Part shown: positions 1 to 7,126 of the stretch, in pieces
Layout: each line of letters starts with the position of its first letter
Position numbering within the stretch: the first letter of the stretch is position 1
Origin: Candidatus Magasanikbacteria bacterium CG10_big_fil_rev_8_21_14_0_10_36_16
GTDB taxonomy: Bacteria; Patescibacteriota; Patescibacteriia; Magasanikbacterales; UBA922
Reading direction: 5' to 3'
Length of the DNA stretch: 16,244 nt
Assembly: GCA_002773185.1 (NCBI GenBank)
Contig: PFBU01000061.1
Coordinates: 1,558 to 17,801 of the forward strand
The notes under the pieces: generated by a model
Databases searched by the model: none
What the model was told of the DNA's origin: nothing
Seen by the model: only the letters and a program-made list of their open reading frames with translations
Position numbers and translations under genes: made by a program

Positions 1-1996
1 ATGCTCCTAAATATTTTTCCATGCGTGGGTCTAAATATTTGACTTCTTCTGGATGATATTTTCTTTTGATATATTCAGGAATAGATTCCATCGGACCTGG
101 ACGATACAGTGCTACCATAGCCATAATATCATTGATATCTGTTGGTTTTAGCTCTTTGAGCCAACGTGTCATACCTGAGCCACCAAGCTGAAAAGTACCC
201 ATAGTTTCACCACGAGCCAACATTTCAAAAGTTTCCTTATCATCAAGTGGTAGATTGTAAATATCTATTTTGTCACCTGTAGTTTTTTCTACAATCACCA
301 TAGAATTTCCCAAAATAGAAAGATTACGAATTCCTAGGAAATCGTTTTTGAGAACTCCGGCAGTTTCAACCGCATGCATTTCATACTGAGTAATAATTCT
401 GTCTCCACCAGTTTCTCTCTGAACTGGAGTGAAGTCAGTGAGAGGTGTTGGTGAGATGACCACACCAGCCGCATGAATAGAAGTATGTCTATTACAACCC
501 TCTACCGTACGCGCCAAATCAATCAAACGTTTAACTTCTGAATTGGTATCAAACAACTTTTTCAAATCTGGTTCCTCTACCAAAGCTCTGTCTATGGTCA
601 TATGGAAACCCTGGGAGCCTTGTGGAATTAGTTTTGATACTTGATCACAAAAACTATAAGACATACCCAACGCGCGTCCCACATCGCGAATACTAGCGCG
701 AGCAGCCATGGTTCCAAAAGTAATAATTTGTGCGACTTTGTCAGAACCATATTTTTCTGTCACATATTTGATCATGTCGCCACGACGATCGTCGGCAAAA
801 TCAGTATCCACATCAGGAGGACTTGGACGAAAAGGATTAAGGAAACGTTCAAAAGGCAAATTGAAACGCATTGGGTCCACTGTAGTAATTCCCAAAACAT
901 AAGAAACGAGCGAGCCGGCAGCGGATCCTCTAGTAGATTCGACAATACCATTGCGTTTAGCATATCCAACGTAATCTCCAACACACAAAAAGTATGGGGA
1001 ATAACCTTTGGTCTTGATAATATCTAATTCGTAATCAAGTCTATCAGTTAATTCTTTGGTAATTTCTGGATAAAAATTTGGAGCAACAGCAAAAGCAGAC
1101 TCACGCAATACTTCATCATAGGTTTTATCTTCTGGAATATCTACCGGAGCAAAATGCCAATTGTTGAGTGGAATTTCCACATTGATTCTTTCAGCAATTT
1201 TGACAGTATTTTCAAGTGCTTCTGGCACATGACGAAAACGAGAAATAATATCTTCAGCAGAATTGAGTGACCTGTCTACCTGACGATAGTCTTCTCTATC
1301 AGTTTGTCCAACTTTCCATCCATTGGCAATACAACGTAAAATATCTTGAGCCTCAGCATCAGAAAAATCTAAATAATGCACATCACGTGTTACTACTAAT
1401 GGTATTTCAGTATCTTTTGAAAGTTGAATAAGTTTGGTATTGACATCGAGCTGTCCGGAAATTGCCGGATGATCTTGCATTTCCAAAAAGAAATTTCCTT
1501 TACTAAAAATATCTTGTAATTCTAAGGCTGTTTTTTTGGCTTCTTCAATTTTGTTATTTTTTAATAACTGTGGAACTTCACCTTCAATTGGACCAGACAA
1601 AGCAATCATTCCAGAAGCATATTCTTGTAATAATTCTCTATCCACACAGGGCTTATCACGATAAAATCCTTCCAAATGTCCACGAGAAGAAAGACGCATT
1701 AAATTTTGGTAACCTACAAAATTTTCAGCCAGCAAAATAAGACGATAAATATTTTTATCTTCTTCTAAATTATTTCTAGAACCCGACATCACATAAGCTT
1801 CAAAACCAATAATTGGTTTTATTCCTTCTTCCAAACATACTTGGTAAAATTCAATCGCTCCATACATTGAGCCATAATCTGTTAGAGCAATAGCCTTAAA
1901 ACCTTTGGCTTTGGCAAACTTAACCAACGGTTTTACTTTGGTAAGACCATTCAAAAGAGAAAAATGAGAGTGGACGTGGAGATGAACAAAATCCAT
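1..1996 (-). CDS. dnaE: DNA polymerase III subunit alpha, N-terminal part (cut by window edge)
   Basis: Catalytic subunit of the replicative DNA polymerase (C-family). The frame is open for 665 codons from the ATG at 1996 down to base 2 and continues past the window, so about the first 55-60% of a usual 1,100-1,200 residue protein is present. The N-terminus has the PHP-domain signature HLHVHS (residues 5-10). The palm shows PPDVDTDF with D397 and D399, matching the first two catalytic aspartates, and KNDFLG with D552, matching the third; all three metal ligands are therefore intact. RGSAAGSL and ITFGTMAARA are further C-family signatures. No epsilon-type exonuclease is inserted in the PHP region, so this is DnaE type rather than PolC. 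The ATG is chosen because the PHP motif begins within five residues. There is no Shine-Dalgarno; the start lies about 40 bases from a palindromic element. Family assignment is certain. Confidence 0.97.
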   Translation of the reverse strand, partial: MDFVHLHVHSHFSLLNGLTKVKPLVKFAKAKGFKAIALTDYGSMYGAIEFYQVCLEEGIKPIIGFEAYVMSGSRNNLEEDKNIYRLILLAENFVGYQNLMRLSSRGHLEGFYRDKPCVDRELLQEYASGMIALSGPIEGEVPQLLKNNKIEEAKKTALELQDIFSKGNFFLEMQDHPAISGQLDVNTKLIQLSKDTEIPLVVTRDVHYLDFSDAEAQDILRCIANGWKVGQTDREDYRQVDRSLNSAEDIISRFRHVPEALENTVKIAERINVEIPLNNWHFAPVDIPEDKTYDEVLRESAFAVAPNFYPEITKELTDRLDYELDIIKTKGYSPYFLCVGDYVGYAKRNGIVESTRGSAAGSLVSYVLGITTVDPMRFNLPFERFLNPFRPSPPDVDTDFADDRRGDMIKYVTEKYGSDKVAQIITFGTMAARASIRDVGRALGMSYSFCDQVSKLIPQGSQGFHMTIDRALVEEPDLKKLFDTNSEVKRLIDLARTVEGCNRHTSIHAAGVVISPTPLTDFTPVQRETGGDRIITQYEMHAVETAGVLKNDFLGIRNLSILGNSMVIVEKTTGDKIDIYNLPLDDKETFEMLARGETMGTFQLGGSGMTRWLKELKPTDINDIMAMVALYRPGPMESIPEYIKRKYHPEEVKYLDPRMEKYLGA

Positions 1997-2010
1997 AGGG
2001 GGTTCAACAC

Positions 2011-2052
2011 ACCCCGAGTTGATGAAATACAACAAGGGGTCTTTCTTAAATT
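2011..2052 (-). repeat. palindromic repeat family, copy A, in the dnaE leader
   Basis: On the minus strand the block AATTTAAGAAAGACCCC (2052 to 2036) opens a hairpin: ACCCC pairs with GGGGT (2036-2040 with 2011-2015) and GTTG with CAAC further in, with a 2x2 internal loop. The opening block is nearly identical to copies at 2095-2111 (plus) and 7006-7022 (minus). The copy lies in the 5' leader of dnaE, the arm ending 40 bases before the start codon. Confidence 0.7.
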
Positions 2053-2094
2053 TAAACTTATTTATATACCTGGATTTGCGAAAACGAAAAGTTC

Positions 2095-2136
2095 ATTTTA
2101 GGAAAGATCCTGATTCCGATAAAATCGGAACAGGAT
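2095..2136 (+). repeat. palindromic repeat family, copy B
   Basis: The opening block ATTTTAGGAAAGATCCT (2095-2111) is followed by a 13-bp hairpin. ATCCTG (2107-2112) pairs with CAGGAT (2131-2136), TTCCGAT (2114-2120) pairs with ATCGGAA (2124-2130), there is a single bulged A at 2113 and an AAA loop. It is the most perfect of the three copies in the window and is oriented opposite to copies A and C. Confidence 0.75.
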
Positions 2137-2215
2137 GACAAAACTTAAAATCCCTTATATATTACGTTAAAACACAGTAAAAATCAAGCCGTAAAATTAA
2201 CTCACGAAAAATATT

Positions 2216-2277
2216 TCTCCCCCTACTAGCAGTAGTTCCAATCATAGGACTGGTCCGACCTTTGGTGGAAGAGGGGA
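2216..2277. other. compact GC-rich multi-hairpin region
   Basis: TCCCC (2218-2222) can pair with GGGGA (2273-2277), enclosing CTACT-AGC-AGTAG (2223-2235) and overlapping short dyads around GGAC-TG-GTCC (2247-2256). No ORF fits it. It could be a decayed palindromic repeat or a structured RNA element; strand and function are unknown. Confidence 0.3.
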
Positions 2278-2323
2278 TCTTTAGCAAGATAAAACGTTTT
2301 ATTAAACTCCAGACCTCCCCTAG

Positions 2324-2342
2324 CCCCTCCTAACAGGAGGGG
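2324..2342. repeat. CCCCTCCT/AGGAGGGG palindromic element
   Basis: CCCCTCCT (2324-2331) pairs perfectly with AGGAGGGG (2335-2342) across an AAC loop. It is preceded by ACCTCCCCTAG. The form resembles the CCTCCCCTAGCCCCTCC-type palindromes that I recall as scattered in intergenic DNA of many bacteria; that comparison is from memory. Confidence 0.6.
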
Positions 2343-2355
2343 AAACTTTTTGATA

Positions 2356-2391
2356 AAAAAATACCCATCTAAAATTAGACAGGTACTTTTT
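2356..2391 (-). terminator. rho-independent terminator of the gene at 2411-2731
   Basis: On the minus strand, TACCTGTCTA and TAGATGGGTA form a stem with one two-base internal mismatch and a short A/T loop, followed directly by a run of seven T. It begins about 25 bases past the stop codon at 2411. A T-run on the other strand as well makes it potentially bidirectional. Confidence 0.7.
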
Positions 2392-2410
2392 AATTCTTAT
2401 TTTTTAATCC

Positions 2411-2731
2411 TTATTTCTTCGTCTTTTTTTTCTTAGTAGTCATTCTATCATCTAGCTTATCTGCCAACTTACCCACAATAAATTTCTCTACCAAACCAGA
2501 AAGCATACTACTGACCACACCCATTTTGCTAGATAAGTGATCCACTCTATCGCGCATAAAAGTGACAGCATCACTAATGAGTTCCAACTTCTCGGTTAAA
2601 ATCTCTGCAATGCGATTGATATTACGCAAAGTTCTGGCAGCTTGATAAAGCAACCAACAAAGAAATATCGTAAACCAAAATATAGAGAGAGATAGAACTA
2701 CAAAGAGTAGATCTTTACTTGTTTCAAACAT
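2411..2731 (-). CDS. small single-pass membrane protein with coiled coil and lysine-rich tail
   Basis: This 106-residue protein has no recognised enzymatic motif. Residues about 8-32 form one strongly hydrophobic segment (LLFVVLSLSIFWFTIFLCWLLY). Then comes an amphipathic, probably coiled-coil stretch (about 35-75, with heptad-like I/L spacing in RNINRIAEILTEKLELISDA), and the protein ends in a very basic tail of lysines. The layout resembles DUF948-like or YtxH-like small envelope proteins, but I cannot assign a family. The start is the ATG at 2731; there is no Shine-Dalgarno. An extended -10 (TGCTATAAT) lies 41-49 bases upstream, and a terminator follows, so it is probably its own transcription unit, divergent from the exonuclease gene. 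Function unknown; the N-terminus is likely membrane-anchored with the basic tail in the cytoplasm. Confidence 0.8.
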   Translation of the reverse strand: MFETSKDLLFVVLSLSIFWFTIFLCWLLYQAARTLRNINRIAEILTEKLELISDAVTFMRDRVDHLSSKMGVVSSMLSGLVEKFIVGKLADKLDDRMTTKKKKTKK

Positions 2732-2771
2732 AGGACAGGGCTTAAATTTGAATTAATTTTTATATGATGAT

Positions 2772-2786
2772 ATTATAGCATATAAT
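2772..2786. promoter_or_regulatory. divergent promoter core between the membrane protein and exonuclease genes
   Basis: The minus strand has TGCTATAAT (2780 to 2772), an extended -10 for the gene at 2411-2731. The plus strand has TATAAT (2781-2786), 16 bases before the exonuclease ATG, which would give a leader of about 10 bases. Neither has a good -35 at 17 bases. The two -10 boxes are only three bases apart. Confidence 0.45.
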
Positions 2787-2802
2787 CTTAAAAAATAAAA
2801 AT

Positions 2803-3354
2803 ATGGAAAATAAAAGAATATATGTAGATACAGAATACATGTACGATGGTATGTTTTATGAAAAAAGAATGGCTAGAGAAGAAGATAAAAAACAAATAAT
2901 ACAAATAGCAACAATACTCTTTGATTGCAAAAAAAATGAAGAAATAGCCAGCCTTGATATTTTGGTCAAACCAATTTTCCATGAAAAACTTCCAGAATTC
3001 TTTGTAGAGCTAACTTCAATAAATGAAGAAATGATAAAAGAAAAAGCAATTGATTTCATAAGTGCTCTACATAAATTTGTAGAATTTTGTAATGACTACC
3101 CTATTTGGACATTCAACAATGATTACAATGTTTTTAAACAAAATTGTGAATTTTACAATTTAGAAATACCTTTCAAAAAACCTTTTATCAAAGTTAAACC
3201 CTTATTAAAAAACTGGAATATTGATGAAAACAAATATTCTAGTGGAACTCTTTATAAAGCAGCCAATTTAAACATGGATGGACATGTACACTATGCCTTA
3301 CATGATGTCCGTAGCATGGCTAATGCTGTAAACTATTTTGAAAAAAATAGTTAA
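2803..3354 (+). CDS. DEDDh-family 3'-5' exonuclease
   Basis: A 183-residue nuclease of the DnaQ/RNase T superfamily, expected to remove nucleotides from 3' ends of DNA or RNA with two metal ions. The four acidic residues are in order: D9 and E11 in VDTEY (ExoI), D107 in FNNDYNVF (ExoII), and H163 and D168 in HYALHD (ExoIII, the H-X4-D spacing of the DEDDh subgroup). LTSINEEMI (about 70-78) matches the usual LTGI segment. Its size is that of a stand-alone exonuclease domain. It could supply proofreading to the DnaE encoded nearby, or act in RNA or small-oligonucleotide turnover; the sequence does not decide. It starts at an ATG with no Shine-Dalgarno and overlaps the stop codon of the convergent gene by four bases. 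An 80-codon N-terminal stretch is rich in lysine and glutamate, unlike conserved housekeeping exonucleases, and suggests a divergent member. Confidence 0.88.
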   Translation: MENKRIYVDTEYMYDGMFYEKRMAREEDKKQIIQIATILFDCKKNEEIASLDILVKPIFHEKLPEFFVELTSINEEMIKEKAIDFISALHKFVEFCNDYPIWTFNNDYNVFKQNCEFYNLEIPFKKPFIKVKPLLKNWNIDENKYSSGTLYKAANLNMDGHVHYALHDVRSMANAVNYFEKNS

Positions 3355-4430
3355 TCATATGATAATAAATTATCTTCCAAAGTGACTGGAAAAACACCGG
3401 ATCTAGCATGAGCAGGTAGTATACCTTTGCCGTTACTCATTTTATTTATGACATTATTAAAGTTGGTGACTTGATCAAAAACATGACCATCTTTATCATA
3501 AAAAACATTACAACGTGGTAATATAACATTCTGATATATACCTGGGTAATATTTACCTTCTTTTACAATATAACTAGACAATTCAGTTACACATCCTTGA
3601 TTACCCTCTAACGGCGTGTTAGTTACTTCAAAATCATAAACTTCCCCATCAAAATTTTTTTGTTTTGAATGTGTATAAGAAAAAGGTTTTTCCCTATAAT
3701 CACGTAACACCCCGATGGAATCTGAACCAATATTTTGAGGGTCAAACCCTTCCAATACTATTTTACCAAAAACTTGAGGACTCACAAAGTGAATACTTAC
3801 ATCAAAATTATCACTATCTCTTTTTACCACAAATTTTTGACTCAAAATATCTACATCACCATGTTCTTTTAGTTTTAAAAAAGTTTTTATTCTTTCCAAA
3901 AATTTAGTTTTTTGTTCTTCATTAAACAGATTTGTCTCCATAAATTTTTGCCATTTCCCTTCGTCTGCCAAATCATCATCATTTATCACCATTATAGAAT
4001 CTATATCAGAACTAGGATTATTTCCTTGTTCTTTTCTGACATTATAAAAAGGTCCGTAAGAAAAAGAACCACCAACAACTATTCCCTGGACTACTGACGA
4101 AAAAATTTCCTGAACTTCTTCAAGTACAACAAATCTTTCTAAAGTGGCATCCAAAGATTCAGAAAAGGATGGTTGTCTTTTACCCTCTTTTATACTAGCA
4201 GAGCCAGAAGACATTTCATCAAGAAACGTAGAACGATTTTCAAAAAATATATCTAACTCTTTTTTTATTTCAGAAAAATTTTTCCCATTTTTTAGAAACA
4301 TTTCAACTAATCTTTCCAAAAAAAATGCAAATTCGGATCTAAATCTATCTTTATCCAACAAAATATCTTTATTTTTTTGTAACCATGACAACATTTTTTC
4401 AACAACTTCTTTCCAATTTTCAAAAATCAA
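3351..4430 (-). CDS. uncharacterised protein with a nucleotidyltransferase-fold core
   Basis: A 359-residue protein I do not recognise as a named family. Residues 118-148 read VVGGSFSYG...SSDIDSIMVI: a glycine-glycine-serine turn at 120-122 and the acidic pair D142/D144. A third candidate carboxylate is D210 in NFDVSIHF. This order (GGS, D-x-D on a strand, later D on a strand) is that of the polymerase-beta-like nucleotidyltransferase superfamily, although the GS-to-DxD spacing, 19 residues, is longer than the common 9-13. Residues 1-115 are helical and charged, perhaps a partner or substrate domain. The C-terminal 130 residues have no motif I know. The start is uncertain: the frame begins at TTG (4430), and the first in-frame ATG is at 4394. 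The gene is convergent with the exonuclease. An antitoxin-like or RNA-modifying role is possible but unsupported. Confidence 0.7.
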   Translation of the reverse strand: MIFENWKEVVEKMLSWLQKNKDILLDKDRFRSEFAFFLERLVEMFLKNGKNFSEIKKELDIFFENRSTFLDEMSSGSASIKEGKRQPSFSESLDATLERFVVLEEVQEIFSSVVQGIVVGGSFSYGPFYNVRKEQGNNPSSDIDSIMVINDDDLADEGKWQKFMETNLFNEEQKTKFLERIKTFLKLKEHGDVDILSQKFVVKRDSDNFDVSIHFVSPQVFGKIVLEGFDPQNIGSDSIGVLRDYREKPFSYTHSKQKNFDGEVYDFEVTNTPLEGNQGCVTELSSYIVKEGKYYPGIYQNVILPRCNVFYDKDGHVFDQVTNFNNVINKMSNGKGILPAHARSGVFPVTLEDNLLSYD

Positions 4431-4473
4431 CTCATCTATAAATAAAGAAAAAAAATATTTAAATTAATATGTT

Positions 4474-4481
4474 CCCCCCCC
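4474..4481. repeat. C8 homopolymer tract upstream of the nucleotidyltransferase-like gene
   Basis: Eight consecutive C (G8 on the coding strand) lie 44 bases upstream of the TTG start at 4430, in the gap between pheT and this gene. Long G/C tracts are rare in this AT-rich window and are prone to slippage. Confidence 0.6.
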
Positions 4482-4525
4482 ATTGCTTTTTCTGTTTGCA
4501 TATAAGATATCTAAAAAATAATAAT

Positions 4526-6967
4526 TTACCTCACCTCAGCCCCAAAACTTTTCTGCAACTTCTCCAAAACTTGTTTATGAACTTTTTCTACTTCTTCTGT
4601 TTCCAAAGTTTTTTCACTTGAAGAATAAGTAATATGATAAGCCATACTCTTTTTGTCTTTGCCAATTTTATCACTTTCAAAAACATCAAAAAGTTCAACT
4701 TCGGTAATCAAATCAGAAACAGCTTTGATAGTATTCAACAATTCTAAATTAGTAATTTTTTTGTCAACGAGTAAGGCGACATCACGAAGAACGTCTGGAT
4801 ATTGAGATAAAATTTGATAATTATTTTTTTCTTGTATAAAATCTACCAACTTATCCAAACTAATTTCCGTTACTGCCACTCTATTATCAATACCAATATT
4901 TTTTTGAACAGCAGGATGCAATTCAGCTACTATTCCTATTTCCACATCATTAATAACCACTTTTGACAAACGTGCAGGATGTAAATAATTTTCTATTATT
5001 TCACTTTCTTGCCAAGAAAAATCCACTCCACATTCAGCTAAAACTTTCTCCAAAGCAGACTTCACTTCAAAAAATGGTACTTTATTATTTTTGGCACTAT
5101 AAACCAAGGAAAGCATTGTGTCCTGACGTGGTAAAAGCTCATCACTTTTTTCTTCCATTCTGACACCAGATTCTTCAACATGAAAAACTTGACCAATTTC
5201 AAACATAGCCACTTCATCGAACTCATGACTATTTTTTTCAAGACTTTCGAGTAAATTTGGTAAAATACTACGACGTAAATATGGTCTGTCTTTAGCAATT
5301 GGATTATTTAATTCCAAATGATTTTCAGTATTCAACATCAACTTTTGCAAAATTTGTGGAGAAACAAAAGAATAACTATAACTCTCTGTAAAACCACAGG
5401 TCTTTGACAAAATTTGTTGTGCTTTTCTTTCCAAATCTCTCAATTTGTTTTTTTCTGGTGGATTAATAATAAAAGTTGGCAAAGTTGCTTCTATTTTTGA
5501 ATAACCATAAACACGAGCAATTTCTTCGACCAAATCTTCAGGAATACTAATATCTTTGGTAGCACGCCAAGTAGGTATTTTTACGAACATTTTATCTTTC
5601 TTTTCGGTAATCACAAAACCCAAGTTTGATAAAATATTTATGACATTTTTTTTCTCAATTTCTAAGCCTAATTTTGCTTTGATAAATTCAAGTGAAATTT
5701 CTATGGGTCCTTGATTCAAACTAAATGATTTTTCGTCTACCAATTTATTAACGATTTTAGCTTCTGGACAAACTTGCATAACTAATTCTATCGCTTTTTG
5801 CATAGCAATTTTTGTCATGTTTGGATCTAGACTTTTTTCAAAACGTGCTGAAGAGTCACTACGTAATCCAAGTCTAGTCGAAGTCTTACGAATATTAGAA
5901 GCACCAAAATTGGCAGATTCAAAAATAATATTTGTAGTATTTTCAGTAATTTCACTATTTTGTCCACCCATGATTCCTGCAAGGGCGACTACCTTTTCAT
6001 TGTCAGCAATTACCAAATCACTTGATTTTAATTCATATTCATTATTGTCCAAAGCCATGAATTTTTCACCATCTTTTGCTTTTCTAACAAAAATTTCCGT
6101 ACCAAAAATTTTTGCTTTATCAAAAGCATGCATAGGTTGACCTAAGTCAAACATTATAAAGTTGGTAATGTCAACAATATTATTGATAGATTTCAAGCCT
6201 ACAGCTGACAATTTTGTTTTTAACCATTCTGGTGAATCTGCCACTTTGATATTGTCCATTTCTAAAACCATGTAACGTGGACAAAGATTATTATCTTCCA
6301 CCTTGGCTGACAATTTTTGTCCACCATTTTTTGAAAATTTAATTTCTTCGGTTTTATATTCTTTTAATTTTTTGTTAAATAAAGCTGACACTTCACGAGC
6401 AATTCCATAATGTCCCCAAAGATCAGGACGATTAGAAAGTGATTTGTTATCAATATCAAAAATAGCATCATCCAGATTTAAGGCTTTTGCTAAATTATCT
6501 CCTACTTTGAGATCTAAACTTGATAAATCCAAAATTTCTTTTTCACTTTTGCTCTTGAACTTTTCTCCCAAACCAATTTCTTCAGAAGCACAAATCATAC
6601 CAAATGATTCTACACCACGAATCTTAGCCTTAGATAGTTCAATCAAATCACCTTCGCCATGCCATTTTACTTTCGCACCAATTTTAGCAAAAGCTACTTT
6701 CATATCTTTTACAACATTGCTACCACCGCAAACTACTTGCCAATTTTCTTTACCATCAAAAACACTACAAACATTTAGCTTGTCTGCATCGGAATGTTTT
6801 TCTATACTTTTGACTTGACCAACAACAATATTTTCAAAACTTTTTGACAAATCAATCAATTCTTCTACTTCAACAGTACTAGCTTTTAATCTAGCAGCGA
6901 CTTCCTCAGCCAAAATAGATTCTGACAAGTCTACATATTGTTTTAACCATTTGAATGAAATTTTCAT
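4526..6967 (-). CDS. pheT: phenylalanyl-tRNA synthetase subunit beta
   Basis: The 813-residue beta subunit of the alpha2-beta2 enzyme that charges tRNA-Phe, acting in the cytoplasm with the product of pheS just upstream. The length is standard for bacterial PheT. Domains in order: tRNA-binding EMAP-like domain (about 40-150, GQVKSIEKHSDADKLNVC); B3/4 editing domain (about 210-380, with GLRSDSSARFEKSLDP and the SNRPDLWGHYGIAREVSALF lead-in at 180-200); B5 domain (about 400-480); catalytic-core-like domain (about 490-690, SYSFVSPQIL, LRRSILPNLLESL, FEIGQVFH); FDX-ACB anticodon-binding domain at the C-terminus (about 720-813, LSQYPDVLRDVALLVD). The ATG at 6967 gives the conserved MKISFKWLKQYVDL opening. 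AGGA lies 13 bases upstream, too far to be a good ribosome site. A 159-base gap with repeat copy C separates it from pheS. Confidence 0.97.
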   Translation of the reverse strand: MKISFKWLKQYVDLSESILAEEVAARLKASTVEVEELIDLSKSFENIVVGQVKSIEKHSDADKLNVCSVFDGKENWQVVCGGSNVVKDMKVAFAKIGAKVKWHGEGDLIELSKAKIRGVESFGMICASEEIGLGEKFKSKSEKEILDLSSLDLKVGDNLAKALNLDDAIFDIDNKSLSNRPDLWGHYGIAREVSALFNKKLKEYKTEEIKFSKNGGQKLSAKVEDNNLCPRYMVLEMDNIKVADSPEWLKTKLSAVGLKSINNIVDITNFIMFDLGQPMHAFDKAKIFGTEIFVRKAKDGEKFMALDNNEYELKSSDLVIADNEKVVALAGIMGGQNSEITENTTNIIFESANFGASNIRKTSTRLGLRSDSSARFEKSLDPNMTKIAMQKAIELVMQVCPEAKIVNKLVDEKSFSLNQGPIEISLEFIKAKLGLEIEKKNVINILSNLGFVITEKKDKMFVKIPTWRATKDISIPEDLVEEIARVYGYSKIEATLPTFIINPPEKNKLRDLERKAQQILSKTCGFTESYSYSFVSPQILQKLMLNTENHLELNNPIAKDRPYLRRSILPNLLESLEKNSHEFDEVAMFEIGQVFHVEESGVRMEEKSDELLPRQDTMLSLVYSAKNNKVPFFEVKSALEKVLAECGVDFSWQESEIIENYLHPARLSKVVINDVEIGIVAELHPAVQKNIGIDNRVAVTEISLDKLVDFIQEKNNYQILSQYPDVLRDVALLVDKKITNLELLNTIKAVSDLITEVELFDVFESDKIGKDKKSMAYHITYSSSEKTLETEEVEKVHKQVLEKLQKSFGAEVR

Positions 6968-6979
6968 ATTGTTTTATTC

Positions 6980-7022
6980 ATCCTGATGCCACTGAAAGAT
7001 GTCAAAGGATCTTTCTTAAATT
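6980..7022 (-). repeat. palindromic repeat family, copy C, in the pheT leader
   Basis: On the minus strand AATTTAAGAAAGATCCT (7022 to 7006) matches copy A at 15 of 17 positions. ATCCT pairs with AGGAT (7006-7010 with 6980-6984), with imperfect pairing further in, including a second dyad GAAAGAT/ATCTTTC on the plus strand. The arm ends 39 bases before the pheT start, almost the same distance as copy A from the dnaE start. Confidence 0.65.
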
Positions 7023-7126
7023 TAATTTGTTTAAATGTTCTAAATGTCGTACAACTTCGTTTGTTGTAATTGAATTATCAGTTACAACATTTTCAACAAC
7101 TACAACATTTATAACAAAATCATTGT

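Larger units (their letters stand above)
1997..2410. other. gene-free stretch between dnaE and the small membrane protein
   Basis: This 414-base gap has no convincing ORF. It holds two copies of one palindromic repeat family (2011-2052 and 2095-2136), a compact GC-rich region able to fold into several hairpins (2216-2277), a CCCCTCCT/AGGAGGGG palindrome (2324-2342) and a terminator (2356-2391). The dnaE promoter must lie here, but no strong -35/-10 pair stands out; a TATATA/TATAAA-like box near 2060 on the minus strand is the best weak candidate. Confidence 0.7.

Noticed and set aside
641..1027. Plus-strand ORF of 128 codons, with other overlapping ORFs, in the first 2 kb
   Set aside because: They lie opposite an intact dnaE frame that carries all catalytic motifs, and their translations have no recognisable features.
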